Below are positions 9,674 through 18,174 of a DNA stretch of 64,000 bases, in pieces. Position 1 is the stretch's first letter. The number at the start of each line of letters is the position of its first letter. Source of the DNA: Bacteroidota bacterium (GTDB lineage Bacteria; Bacteroidota; Bacteroidia; Bacteroidales; JACABE01); NCBI GenBank assembly GCA_013377005.1, contig JACABE010000005.1, forward strand, positions 62,001-126,000, given 5' to 3'. The notes beneath the pieces are model-generated. The model ran no database searches. It had not been told where the DNA came from and was given only the letters and a program-made list of their open reading frames with translations. The translations under genes were made by a program, and so were the position numbers.

Positions 9674-10569
9674 GCTGTTTTGCTTTTCCAGTGTGATAAA
9701 TCTCTCTCAATTAATTTTTCCAGTTTTTCAATATCATTTTCATAATATTTCTTTAAATGTGCAATTAAATCATCAGAATGTAAATTAGCTTTTGTTCTTT
9801 TTTTTAAGTATATGTTATATCGCTCTTTAAGTAGGATTTTTATTTCTTGAGGAAATATTTTTTTTACAAAACCAAGCTTATTAAATACAGAATTTATCAT
9901 AACTCCTTCCGACTTATTATACACTGTTTCAATATTAGCCTTAAATGTGGGATCTACTCCCAAAAACAGATAAATATCTTCCAGTACTTTTTCAGTATTT
10001 TTTACAAAATCCTCAAAAAGATAAACTTTTATGTGATCTGCAGGAAATATTTGCTGATATCTTTCAATGGCATCAGCATATAAGCCCAAAGCCAGATAAT
10101 GCATACCTCCCGTTTTATCCTTCCTTTTACCTTTTAATTCATCATTCACTGCTTTTGCAAAACTATGCTTTTCTATACCCCAATCCACATACATTTTATA
10201 ATTGGATATGGCACGACTGATGGGTTCACGTAAAATAGCAATAATTTTCACATCCGGTATTAATTTATAGATTTTTTCAGGTACTTTAGGATTTGTCAAA
10301 TAAGCAGTGGAAGCTTCACCCCTTGCAATAATGCTTTCGCATTTTTTAAACAAATTTTCGTAATCTTCCTGCGTATAAATTGCTTCCTGCAAACCTTTAT
10401 TCCTACTTGAAGCATTTTCGTTTTTTTTCTTCTCTGAAATATTTATAAATGAAAAATACATAGGTTCCTTTATCTCACTCATAAATATCTCCGGATGTTC
10501 AGATATATATTGGTGCAATGAAGTGGTGCCTCCTTTATTGGCACCAATAATGATAAAATTAGGAAGCAT
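9664..10569 (-). CDS. PAPS-dependent sulfotransferase
   Basis: This 301-residue protein matches the Sulfotransfer family. The 5'-phosphosulfate loop is FIIIGANKGGTTSLHQY (residues 5-21, with Lys12). The 3'-phosphate-binding segment is ILREPISRAISNYKMY (Arg114 and Ser122 in the expected positions). The C-terminal YYENDIEKLEKLIERDLSHW resembles the end of carbohydrate sulfotransferases. No membrane span is seen, so it probably acts in the cytoplasm on a nucleotide- or lipid-linked sugar (inference). It lies inside a run of overlapping glycosyltransferase genes, so the acceptor is most likely the glycan made here. PAPS would come from the CysC encoded at 2964-3548. Confidence 0.93.
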   Translation of the reverse strand: MLPNFIIIGANKGGTTSLHQYISEHPEIFMSEIKEPMYFSFINISEKKKNENASSRNKGLQEAIYTQEDYENLFKKCESIIARGEASTAYLTNPKVPEKIYKLIPDVKIIAILREPISRAISNYKMYVDWGIEKHSFAKAVNDELKGKRKDKTGGMHYLALGLYADAIERYQQIFPADHIKVYLFEDFVKNTEKVLEDIYLFLGVDPTFKANIETVYNKSEGVMINSVFNKLGFVKKIFPQEIKILLKERYNIYLKKRTKANLHSDDLIAHLKKYYENDIEKLEKLIERDLSHWKSKTAWK

Positions 10570-11698
10570 ATTTATATATATTTTTAAATAGTTTTAACAT
10601 AAATCGAAGTGGTTTTGTTATTCGCCATGATTTGGAAGTATAGAGTTGTTTCAATTCTTCCTTCAATGATGCTATTTGATGTTCTTGTTGTTCTAATTGA
10701 TATTCTTGTTGTTCTAATAGTAGATCATTTCTTTGCCAATCCTCAAGTAAATCAATTTGCAAATCAGTCGTTAACTGCTCTAAAGAATTTTTAAACATTG
10801 TTCTGATATTTTCATCCTGTTGCTTTGCTTCAATAGTATATTCATTTCTATTTATTAAATATTCCATTCTTCCTAATGGCGTATCTTCATAAGCTATTTT
10901 CAAGTTATTATATTTGAGACCAAATAATATCTTATTATATCTATTTGCCAAAAGTAAATATTCAATTGAATTTCGAACAAATTTGCTCTTTTGAATTTCA
11001 ATAGCTCGTAAATAACCGATTTTCATAAGAGCCTTATTACTACACATACCTCCAGATTGAATGCGATAGGTTACCAGTTTTAAATTTATATATTTTACTT
11101 CAGGTTTCAATGCAAATATATTCATCCAACATTCCCAATCTTCATGATTAGGTAGCGTTTCGTTGAAAAAAATATTATTTTTTTTAAATAAATCACTTTT
11201 AAATAAAAAACAATGAGGTGGTATAGATAATTTTATTTCCCAATTCGATATTAATTCATTTAAAAAAAAGTTTGTAGAAAAACATGGAGACATATACCTT
11301 TTTGGATGAGGACTAAGTAGATCATTTTCTAATGAAGAGAAATAGTCTGAAATACTAAGTGCATTTTCGGAAGTGCCTTGCAAAGCTTTAATTTGAATTT
11401 CAAATTTTTTGGAATCAATTACATCATCTGAATCAAGAAATTGAATAAAATTTCCTTTAGCTTCTCTAAGTCCAATATTTCTTGCAGATGAAAGTCCGCC
11501 ATTTTCTTTTTTAAGATATTTAAACCTTTTGTCTTTAGATATCCATTCAAGTGCAATTTCTTCTGTATTATCCGGACTACCATCATTCACAATAATACAC
11601 TCCCAATCTGAATATTTTTGATTTAATATACTATTGAGTGTTTCTGGGAGAAAGTGAGCTTGATTGTAACAGGGAATTATTACGGATACTTTTGACAT
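10559..11698 (-). CDS. GT2 family glycosyltransferase with coiled-coil tail
   Basis: This 379-residue enzyme has a standard GT2 N-terminus: VSVIIPCYNQAHFLPETL, CIIVNDGSPDNTEEI and the DXD-type FLDSDDVIDSKKF. NHEDWECWM is probably the catalytic acidic region. After about residue 310 it has a Gln/Glu-rich coiled coil with a seven-residue duplication (YQLEQQE, HQIASLK in register) and a basic end, SKSWRITKPLRFMLKL, seen at the end of many cell-surface glycan GT2 enzymes and likely to bind membrane or partner proteins. The stop overlaps the sulfotransferase start by 11 bp. A 114 bp gap separates it from the pyruvyltransferase-like gene upstream. Confidence 0.9.
   Translation of the reverse strand: MSKVSVIIPCYNQAHFLPETLNSILNQKYSDWECIIVNDGSPDNTEEIALEWISKDKRFKYLKKENGGLSSARNIGLREAKGNFIQFLDSDDVIDSKKFEIQIKALQGTSENALSISDYFSSLENDLLSPHPKRYMSPCFSTNFFLNELISNWEIKLSIPPHCFLFKSDLFKKNNIFFNETLPNHEDWECWMNIFALKPEVKYINLKLVTYRIQSGGMCSNKALMKIGYLRAIEIQKSKFVRNSIEYLLLANRYNKILFGLKYNNLKIAYEDTPLGRMEYLINRNEYTIEAKQQDENIRTMFKNSLEQLTTDLQIDLLEDWQRNDLLLEQQEYQLEQQEHQIASLKEELKQLYTSKSWRITKPLRFMLKLFKNIYKYAS
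10678..10719. repeat. 21 bp tandem duplication inside GT2 coiled coil
   Basis: Two adjacent 21 bp units (10678-10698 and 10699-10719) differ at two bases and encode two heptads of the LEQQE-Q pattern on the minus strand. The length keeps the frame and adds exactly one coiled-coil heptad, so copy number could vary without breaking the gene. Confidence 0.75.
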
Positions 11699-11812
11699 AG
11701 CTTTACTTTTTTTAAATCTTTATAATTAATATAACAGCGAAAATCAATATTTTTAAATTCTATAGGTATATGATTTGTAAATTTGCTTTATTAAGTTTTC
11801 TTATTCATCGTA

Positions 11813-12736
11813 TTATACATTTTTAATAGTTTTAGCTATCAAAGATTTTATATTATTTATAATTTTCTCCTTTTCTTGTTCTATCGAAACAGGTATTGGA
11901 TTCCAGTTAATCGTTGTTACCTTATTAGCAATTTCAGCTTGTTGGTTTATTCTTAATTTATTATAAAGTTTTGATTTAATTCTTTGTGTGAATGAAATTG
12001 GTTTATATACTATTTTCTCAGGTATCGGATATATTGGAATATTAAGATCTTTAATTATTGAGGTTCTATAATCATCAGGATTACCAAAAAACACAACAGG
12101 AATCCCCATTGCAATACAAGGAAGAGCACAATGAAGTTTGGTTGTGACTATCAATTTAGCTTCATCACGATACAGTTCAATTATTTTTTTTGCCATCAGG
12201 TATTTAACTTCTTCATCCCAGAATGAGTAAACATAATGTGAAAGAGATATTGAATCCTTTCTGATAGATTCTGGAATATCTATTCCATCCACATTTACAA
12301 GAAAAACTTTACCATTTTCAGGTTCAATTTCTCTTTTTGGAAATGTTAATGTTAAACATTTACTGTAAAATGCATCTACACCTTTTTCAATCAACATCTC
12401 CATTGTTTTTTTATCCCTGCATCCGATTGGTTCATGATGTTTTAAATAATCAACAGATAATGGTTTTAAAAAATATTCAATACTTTCATTCCAATCGGTT
12501 ATATGAAAACCAAAAAAAACCGGAATGATAGAGTCTGAGGGAGGAAAACATTTTTCTGGTAAATGAGAAAACCAGCCCTGCATAATGAGCAAATGTTTTT
12601 CTTTATTGCTTACTTCGCTTAAATAATCCCTGTCAAATTTAGCATCTATAGAAGGAAGAAACTGTTCTATTGCTATACTTTGAATCTGATCACCTAGGTT
12701 GGAAGAAGTGGTATATATTAAACTTGCGTATTTCAT
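11813..12736 (-). CDS. Polysaccharide pyruvyl transferase family protein
   Basis: This 307-residue protein resembles PF04230. The N-terminus is YASLIYTTSSNLGDQIQSIA, and the later KLIVTTKLHCALPCIAMGIP carries the conserved TxRLH/TTKLH-type motif of the family, followed by VVFFGNPDDYR. The family transfers pyruvyl ketals from PEP to sugars in exopolysaccharides; some members are only predicted. The similarity is clear in the C-terminal half and weaker in the N-terminal half. It lies between the GT61-type gene (20 bp gap) and a GT2 gene (114 bp gap). If functional it would add a second acidic group to the glycan. Confidence 0.8.
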   Translation of the reverse strand: MKYASLIYTTSSNLGDQIQSIAIEQFLPSIDAKFDRDYLSEVSNKEKHLLIMQGWFSHLPEKCFPPSDSIIPVFFGFHITDWNESIEYFLKPLSVDYLKHHEPIGCRDKKTMEMLIEKGVDAFYSKCLTLTFPKREIEPENGKVFLVNVDGIDIPESIRKDSISLSHYVYSFWDEEVKYLMAKKIIELYRDEAKLIVTTKLHCALPCIAMGIPVVFFGNPDDYRTSIIKDLNIPIYPIPEKIVYKPISFTQRIKSKLYNKLRINQQAEIANKVTTINWNPIPVSIEQEKEKIINNIKSLIAKTIKNV

Positions 12737-12756
12737 AATATTAAAACATATATTTT

Positions 12757-13842
12757 TTATAATAAGAGTGCGGATAATGCATTTTCAAACTTATCCATAT
12801 CTATAAAAAAGTCATAGGGACTTGGCCCAAATTTCGGAATAGGTCGTTCATTTTCACTTTTCCCGATTATACAACTATAAATTAAATCTGCTGCAGCTGA
12901 TAATGTATACCAATGAGGAAATACATGGTCAGAAGGAATTAGTTCTAATACTTTAGTTCCGGGATGACAAAAAGCAAGATTAGCCAATGCTGCACCATGA
13001 GCTCCAATTACAATTTCTGCTTCTGAAAAATAGGATGGTGTATTCATATGTTGAATTGGTTCAAATACTTCAAAATCAAGCTTTTCTAAAATCGAGATCA
13101 ATTCTTTTTCGTTGCTTATTTTCCTTGAAGTATTACGAGGAATATAGAGTCTTCTGAATTTTTTCACAGACTTTTCTGTAAACTCACTCCTTAAAAATTC
13201 AATTAGCCATTGCGGATAAACACGTCTGTAACCGGGAAAACTAGGAACAAATAATTTTTCAAACTGATATGCCTTTCCTGCTTCTGGAAGTATACATTTG
13301 TTTATGGGTATTCCTAGTTTTATCAATAAACGTTCTGCAAAAGGACTTGGTATCGGACAATACACATAATCAATATCATTTATTGAAAATCCAGCTTTTC
13401 TGTACAATTCAAACCGACCCAATGTATCCAGCAAAAAATGGCTATAATTTGTATTTGCCCAATCACTGCATAGTGACAAACAACTTCCTTTTAATTTCTT
13501 ATAGTTATTTGTTTGATGTTCTATTTTTACTTCATTAAAATTTTCGCCATACCATGAAAACTCGGGTAACCAATATCCATTTTCATTAATAATCCATCCG
13601 TTTTCTCCAAAAACATAAGCATTTTTCAACGCAAGTATGCCCATTTCAGGAAATTTGTCAGGAATATATTTTTCAAAGCTAATTTTGGGAAATCCTATCT
13701 GTTTTAAACCAGATAGTTGAATCGATTCTGAATCAAACACTTTATGCCAATAATATCCAGATTGATTCATTACATCTTTTACAAAAATCGATTTCTCTTT
13801 ATTAAAATGAATAGATATTGATCTTTTAAAGAAATTGATCAT
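12757..13842 (-). CDS. GT61 (DUF563) family glycosyltransferase
   Basis: This 361-residue protein has the DUF563/GT61 pattern: SHFLLDTLGRFELYRKAG in the middle, RRLYIPRNTSRKISNEKEL as the nucleotide-sugar region, and the family signature VIGAHGAALANLAFCHPGTK, followed by VLELIPSD. Bacterial members occur in capsule and O-antigen clusters. No signal peptide or membrane span is visible, so it should act in the cytoplasm. It lies between a GT2 gene (14 bp gap) and the pyruvyltransferase-like gene (20 bp gap), consistent with one operon. The linkage is unknown. Confidence 0.88.
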   Translation of the reverse strand: MINFFKRSISIHFNKEKSIFVKDVMNQSGYYWHKVFDSESIQLSGLKQIGFPKISFEKYIPDKFPEMGILALKNAYVFGENGWIINENGYWLPEFSWYGENFNEVKIEHQTNNYKKLKGSCLSLCSDWANTNYSHFLLDTLGRFELYRKAGFSINDIDYVYCPIPSPFAERLLIKLGIPINKCILPEAGKAYQFEKLFVPSFPGYRRVYPQWLIEFLRSEFTEKSVKKFRRLYIPRNTSRKISNEKELISILEKLDFEVFEPIQHMNTPSYFSEAEIVIGAHGAALANLAFCHPGTKVLELIPSDHVFPHWYTLSAAADLIYSCIIGKSENERPIPKFGPSPYDFFIDMDKFENALSALLL

Positions 13843-13856
13843 AAAAAATAATTATT

Positions 13857-14801
13857 TTAATCTTTTTTTATTTTATTGCAAATCTTCTTAATTATTATTT
13901 TAATTAGAGACATTATTGAATTTTGTGAAACATCTGGAATTTTACTTTCAGCCTGAATTACTGGCAATTTTAAAGAATTATCTATTTTTAAAACCAAATC
14001 TAACATAATTTTTAAATACGATTGTGCTCTGTTTGTATCACCTATTCTAAAATAATACTGATATATCCAATAAAATGTGGTTATATGTGCAATCGTTTTT
14101 TGTTGATTTGTAATAGCAGACCATATCCCACCACTATGATGTCTATAATTCGCTGGTTGAATATCATTTATGTATTTCCCATTTCCATATTGACCTAAAA
14201 TTGAAAAAAGAAAAGTATCAAAATTTAAAACATATTTAGTTTCTTCAGGCCAAATTATTGAAAGGTTTCTAAAAACAACAGATAATGGCATAATAAATGG
14301 ACGATTATAAGATAATTCTTCACTACTAAAATCTCGTTGATTTTCGTTTCCAATTTTTGATTCCATTATAACACTTCCTTCTTCATTAATTGCTTTTACA
14401 TCATGATAACAAATAACATAATCTGGATTGGCTTCCAAAAAATCTACCTGCTTTTGTAATTTCAATGGATCAGTCCAATAATCATCGCCTTCACAAATCG
14501 CAATGTATTTTCCTTTTGCGCGTGGTAATTGAATGCGGGAAAAAACTTTCTTCTTTTGAGAAAACTGATTTTCAGTCTGATAAATTGGTTTAATTATTTC
14601 TGGATATTGCAACTCAAATTTTTTGATAATGTCAGCGGTATTATCAGTAGAAGCATCATCATGAACTAAAACCTCAAAGGAAAAACTAGTTTCCTGCATC
14701 ATTATCCCTTTCAAACATTGTTCTATAAATTCACCATGATTATAAGCCTGACAAAGTACTGATACTAATGGTGTCATTTTGTTATCTTTTAAATTCTGCA
14801 T
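13857..14801 (-). CDS. GT2 family glycosyltransferase
   Basis: This 314-residue GT2 enzyme has LVSVLCQAYNHGEFIEQCL, VLVHDDASTDNTADII and the DXD-type CEGDDYWTDPLKLQKQ. The GEGDYW-type motif is typical of a Bacteroidota GT2 subgroup in surface-glycan loci. The start is ambiguous: the first ATG adds MQNLKDNK before the core, while Met9 (ATG at 14777) sits just before TPLVSVL. It follows the CapA gene with a 9 bp gap and precedes the GT61 gene with a 14 bp gap. A lysine-rich C-terminus may contact the membrane. Confidence 0.9.
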   Translation of the reverse strand: MQNLKDNKMTPLVSVLCQAYNHGEFIEQCLKGIMMQETSFSFEVLVHDDASTDNTADIIKKFELQYPEIIKPIYQTENQFSQKKKVFSRIQLPRAKGKYIAICEGDDYWTDPLKLQKQVDFLEANPDYVICYHDVKAINEEGSVIMESKIGNENQRDFSSEELSYNRPFIMPLSVVFRNLSIIWPEETKYVLNFDTFLFSILGQYGNGKYINDIQPANYRHHSGGIWSAITNQQKTIAHITTFYWIYQYYFRIGDTNRAQSYLKIMLDLVLKIDNSLKLPVIQAESKIPDVSQNSIMSLIKIIIKKICNKIKKD

Positions 14802-14810
14802 TTTCTGTTT

Positions 14811-16094
14811 TTAAATAGCAATACTTACAATTCCAACTCCTTCTACGATCTGTATTTCAGTACCGTAAAGTGTTGAAAGTTCTTTTATTTTCTCAAGAAT
14901 TTGCAAATTGTCAGACAATCTAGGCAGACCTTTTTTATAACGAGGCAATTCAAATCCTAATTCAACAGGGTAAAGTTTTACCTGTATATTACTATCTATT
15001 TCTATACTTGCAACTACACTTTTCCATGCATTTTCATCAACGTTAAGCCCAATTGTCCCATTGTTTGTTCTTTTGTCCATAGCAGTGCCTATCCCATCAT
15101 CATTCTGCAGTAAATATTTCTCATAAAAATCAGCAGGTAAATGAGATACTGTTTCATTCTGGAAAATAAAATTCCCCAAACCATAAAAAATTACTCCACT
15201 GTTATAAACTTCAATACCACGAAGAACATGTGGTCCATGTCCAACTATAATAGATGCTCCGGAATCAATACATGATTTTGAAAACCGTTTAATAAACTCT
15301 GCTGGATGTTTCTTGTCACCGTAAGAAAACTGATGAGAATGAATGCTGACAATTACATAATCCGATTGCTTCTTTGCTTCTATAATTGCTTTTTTAATTC
15401 TTTCCATATCTTTTTCCAATGGAAAAGTATGCAATTGATTTTTCTCTCCCTTAACAAATTCAACATCCGCAAAATTCAAATTCTCTTTTGGTAAAAGATA
15501 ACCTTCTCTGATAGCTTGGTTATGATAGCTGTTAATTCCGCTTGCTTCTGCAATTCTTTGCAGATTTTGGAAATTATTTTCAGTAAGCTCATAGATAGAT
15601 TTATGTCTTAAAGGATTGACACCAGGCCTGCCTCTCATATCTGATCGTTGATGACCTGCAGCATCAGAATCATGAAATGAGCTTGTAGCTCCAATTATTG
15701 CGATACGACCATTTGAGCACTCGATATATGTTGGAGCAGATGCATCTGCTAAATTTTCACCTGAACCGGCATACAAAATATCATTACTCCTAAGATTTTT
15801 TAATGTGGCCAGCATTCCACCATGCGAATAATCCATTGAATGATTATTTGCTGTATTTACTATATTAAAACCAAGTCTTTTAATATTTTTTGTGCACCTT
15901 GGATCAGCCATTGCCCAGGTTCCTCCTGGGAATGCAGAAGGATAGCCTTCTCTATTATGGATTGTAGTTTCGAGATTAGCAAATTTTACTTCATGTTCAT
16001 TTATCAATCTAACTATTTCATCAAGGCCTTTATATCCCTTGTCCGGTAGGTTGCGTGAAATAAAAACATCTCCTACCAATGCAATCTTAATCAT
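14811..16094 (-). CDS. CapA-family (PGA_cap) metallophosphatase-like protein
   Basis: This 427-residue protein belongs to the CapA/PgsA calcineurin-like family. It shows IALVGDVFISRNLPD for the first metal Asp, KFANLETTIHN, the strongly conserved VNTANNHSMDYSHGGM, and later SIHSHQFSYG and IIVGHGPHVLRG. CapA is named from poly-gamma-glutamate capsule synthesis, but most Bacteroidota homologues lie in polysaccharide loci without PGA synthase genes, as here. No signal peptide is obvious, so it may work in the cytoplasm. Its start overlaps the NeuD-type gene by 4 bp, and that gene overlaps the CapK-type gene by 13 bp; the three look like one functional unit. Confidence 0.9.
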   Translation of the reverse strand: MIKIALVGDVFISRNLPDKGYKGLDEIVRLINEHEVKFANLETTIHNREGYPSAFPGGTWAMADPRCTKNIKRLGFNIVNTANNHSMDYSHGGMLATLKNLRSNDILYAGSGENLADASAPTYIECSNGRIAIIGATSSFHDSDAAGHQRSDMRGRPGVNPLRHKSIYELTENNFQNLQRIAEASGINSYHNQAIREGYLLPKENLNFADVEFVKGEKNQLHTFPLEKDMERIKKAIIEAKKQSDYVIVSIHSHQFSYGDKKHPAEFIKRFSKSCIDSGASIIVGHGPHVLRGIEVYNSGVIFYGLGNFIFQNETVSHLPADFYEKYLLQNDDGIGTAMDKRTNNGTIGLNVDENAWKSVVASIEIDSNIQVKLYPVELGFELPRYKKGLPRLSDNLQILEKIKELSTLYGTEIQIVEGVGIVSIAI

Positions 16095-16744
16095 AAGTTT
16101 TCTTTTTGTATACTCTTTGCAGGTCTTCCTGCGACAACATCATTTTGTAAAACAGATTTTGTTACTAACGAACCAGCACAAATATATGCATAGTCCCCAA
16201 TTCTTTCAACTTTTAAAGAAATTGTCAAAACCCCCTGTCCGATAAATACGAAATCCCCAATTATTGTACTTGCACCTATAGTACTTCCTCCGGCAATAAA
16301 ACAAGCTTTACCGATTGTGTTATTATGAGAGATATTTACACCAGATAATATTACTGTATCCTGATATAGGTGAGAATCAGCCTGAATATTTGAGAATGCT
16401 CCGATACATACTCCATCTTCAATTATTGAGAATCTTGAAATAATTGCGGTGGGATGTATTAATGAAGGTAAAAAACCTTTTTTCATTCGAATTTTTTCTG
16501 AAAGTTCAGCCCTAATTTTAATATCTCCCATTGTTGCCAGAAAGTTTAATCCTTGTAGGCTTTCCCTTGAAAATAAATCATGAAAAGATCCTATAATTAA
16601 TACTCCATGCTCTGTTTCACCTGTTCGTTCTTCATTAAAGTGATACAATCCCATTATTTTATAACCGCATTGTTCCGCCAAATCCATAAAAACAGGAGTA
16701 CTTTTACCAACTCCCAGCAAATAAATTTCTTTCATAGTTTCCAT
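16091..16744 (-). CDS. NeuD/PglD-type left-handed beta-helix acyltransferase
   Basis: This 217-residue protein has an N-terminal nucleotide-sugar-binding-like subdomain starting EIYLLGVGKSTPVFMDLAEQ. A hexapeptide-repeat beta-helix follows (VCIGAFSNIQADSHLYQDTV, then SHNNTIGKACFIAGGSTIGA and GDFVFIGQGVLTISLKV). SHNNTIG would hold the catalytic His. This is the layout of NeuD/PglD/FdtC sugar N- or O-acetyltransferases. It could acetylate the 4-amino sugar made by the aminotransferase at 21800-22915, or use an acyl group activated by the adjacent CapK-like enzyme; both are inference. It overlaps both flanking genes. Confidence 0.9.
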   Translation of the reverse strand: METMKEIYLLGVGKSTPVFMDLAEQCGYKIMGLYHFNEERTGETEHGVLIIGSFHDLFSRESLQGLNFLATMGDIKIRAELSEKIRMKKGFLPSLIHPTAIISRFSIIEDGVCIGAFSNIQADSHLYQDTVILSGVNISHNNTIGKACFIAGGSTIGASTIIGDFVFIGQGVLTISLKVERIGDYAYICAGSLVTKSVLQNDVVAGRPAKSIQKENL

Positions 16745-18021
16745 ACATTTAAAACAGGTTTCCGTTTACCTGAAGCTAAAACTGGTATATCATCTATTAA
16801 TTTCACTTCAATTTGTGCATTTTGACCAAAAATTTCTTTCAGTTGAGTTATACAATCAGCTAAATCCATTTCAGTAGATAATTTTAATTTTAGTTCATAT
16901 TTATCCATATCTTTCTGAATAAATTGCCATAATTCTATTTCATCATAGTTTTTCAAAATTCTTGCTAGTACCATTGGATGAACGGCTACCTGATTTGTAT
17001 CAAAAACCAGATCCAATAGCCTTCCATAAATTTTATTAAGAATAATCGTAGAATTATTTTTTTCTTTTATAAAAACGCCTGTATCACCAGTATCATACCT
17101 AATCATTGGAAAAGCATAGTTAAATAAATCTGTAACCACAATTCTGCACAAATCCCCGGGATTAGCATTTTCATTACTATCTAATTTTAAAAATTCAAAA
17201 TAATAACTGGCATGATTCAGATAATATCTCTCATCATTTACCCTATCCTGTCCAAGAATTCCTTGTTCTTCATTTGAATATCTTGATACAACATTACAGT
17301 TAAGTAACTTAGTTAATTTTCGTCGGGTAGCAGGGTTCAACATTTCAGAACCTGCAATTACAGTCTTTAAACCAAATAATTGAATTGAGTATTTCTCGAT
17401 AAAATCCACAAGTCTGTCATACCAACTTGCATATCCCCATAAAGCAACTATTCTTTTCTGCTTAATCAATTGAGTCAATTCCAGCAACATTTTATCATCA
17501 ATTTTACTACAATCTATTGCATAAATATTTTCATAAAATGTTTGAATTTTTGATTTGCTTTGCCATTTTGTCCAAATTCTCAGCTGTGCTAGCTTTTCAT
17601 GGGATTTATAACCTGCTAAATTCCCAAAGTATTTCAATTCAGCAATTCTTCTGTTACGTTTTCTAAAATCCTGTGGAATTGCTAGAGGAGTACCAGTGGA
17701 ACCACTGGTTCTTTGTATATGCATTTTCCCCTGATGAAATGGGACATGAACAATATCAACACAGATGTTGTCATAATTTTTACGCAGGAGTTCCTTATTC
17801 ATAACGGGAAACATTTGTAATTTCTCCCCTTGAAATGCTGAATAAAATTTAGAATACTTTGTGGAATAATCTAACAAGTTTTGTAAATGCTTTCTTTGTT
17901 TTGCAACATCATTGTTTTTCAATATTTGCTTAATATCTTTGTAATGTTGCAAAACTGGACTGCCTTTTAGTCTATCTATTGTCCAATAAATATTTCTCCT
18001 AATAAAACCACCTATGCTCAT
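16732..18021 (-). CDS. CapK/PaaK-like adenylate-forming enzyme
   Basis: This 429-residue protein resembles phenylacetate-CoA ligase and the capsular protein CapK. The ATP-binding P-loop of this superfamily is visible as RTSGSTGTPLAIP. VSRYSNEEQGILGQ and the hinge-region Asp in MIRYDTGDTGVFI follow, with a small C-terminal domain ending SGKRKPVLNVWKL, in which the Lys is in the expected catalytic place. Homologues in capsule and O-antigen loci are called CapK; their substrates are mostly unknown. It heads a coupled set with the NeuD-type acyltransferase (13 bp overlap) and CapA. A 153 bp gap upstream may carry a promoter, although no good TAnnTTTG was found there. Confidence 0.87.
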   Translation of the reverse strand: MSIGGFIRRNIYWTIDRLKGSPVLQHYKDIKQILKNNDVAKQRKHLQNLLDYSTKYSKFYSAFQGEKLQMFPVMNKELLRKNYDNICVDIVHVPFHQGKMHIQRTSGSTGTPLAIPQDFRKRNRRIAELKYFGNLAGYKSHEKLAQLRIWTKWQSKSKIQTFYENIYAIDCSKIDDKMLLELTQLIKQKRIVALWGYASWYDRLVDFIEKYSIQLFGLKTVIAGSEMLNPATRRKLTKLLNCNVVSRYSNEEQGILGQDRVNDERYYLNHASYYFEFLKLDSNENANPGDLCRIVVTDLFNYAFPMIRYDTGDTGVFIKEKNNSTIILNKIYGRLLDLVFDTNQVAVHPMVLARILKNYDEIELWQFIQKDMDKYELKLKLSTEMDLADCITQLKEIFGQNAQIEVKLIDDIPVLASGKRKPVLNVWKL

Positions 18022-18174
18022 TGTATCAAATTTTATTAATCAAAATTTCGAACTATTTTACAAATTTGCGAATTATTAAAATTCAAATAACAACATTTTT
18101 TACTTTTTTTTAAAATTCACAACGGGCTATATAATATTCAGGATTGAATTTCAATAACTATTTTCTAAAACTTT

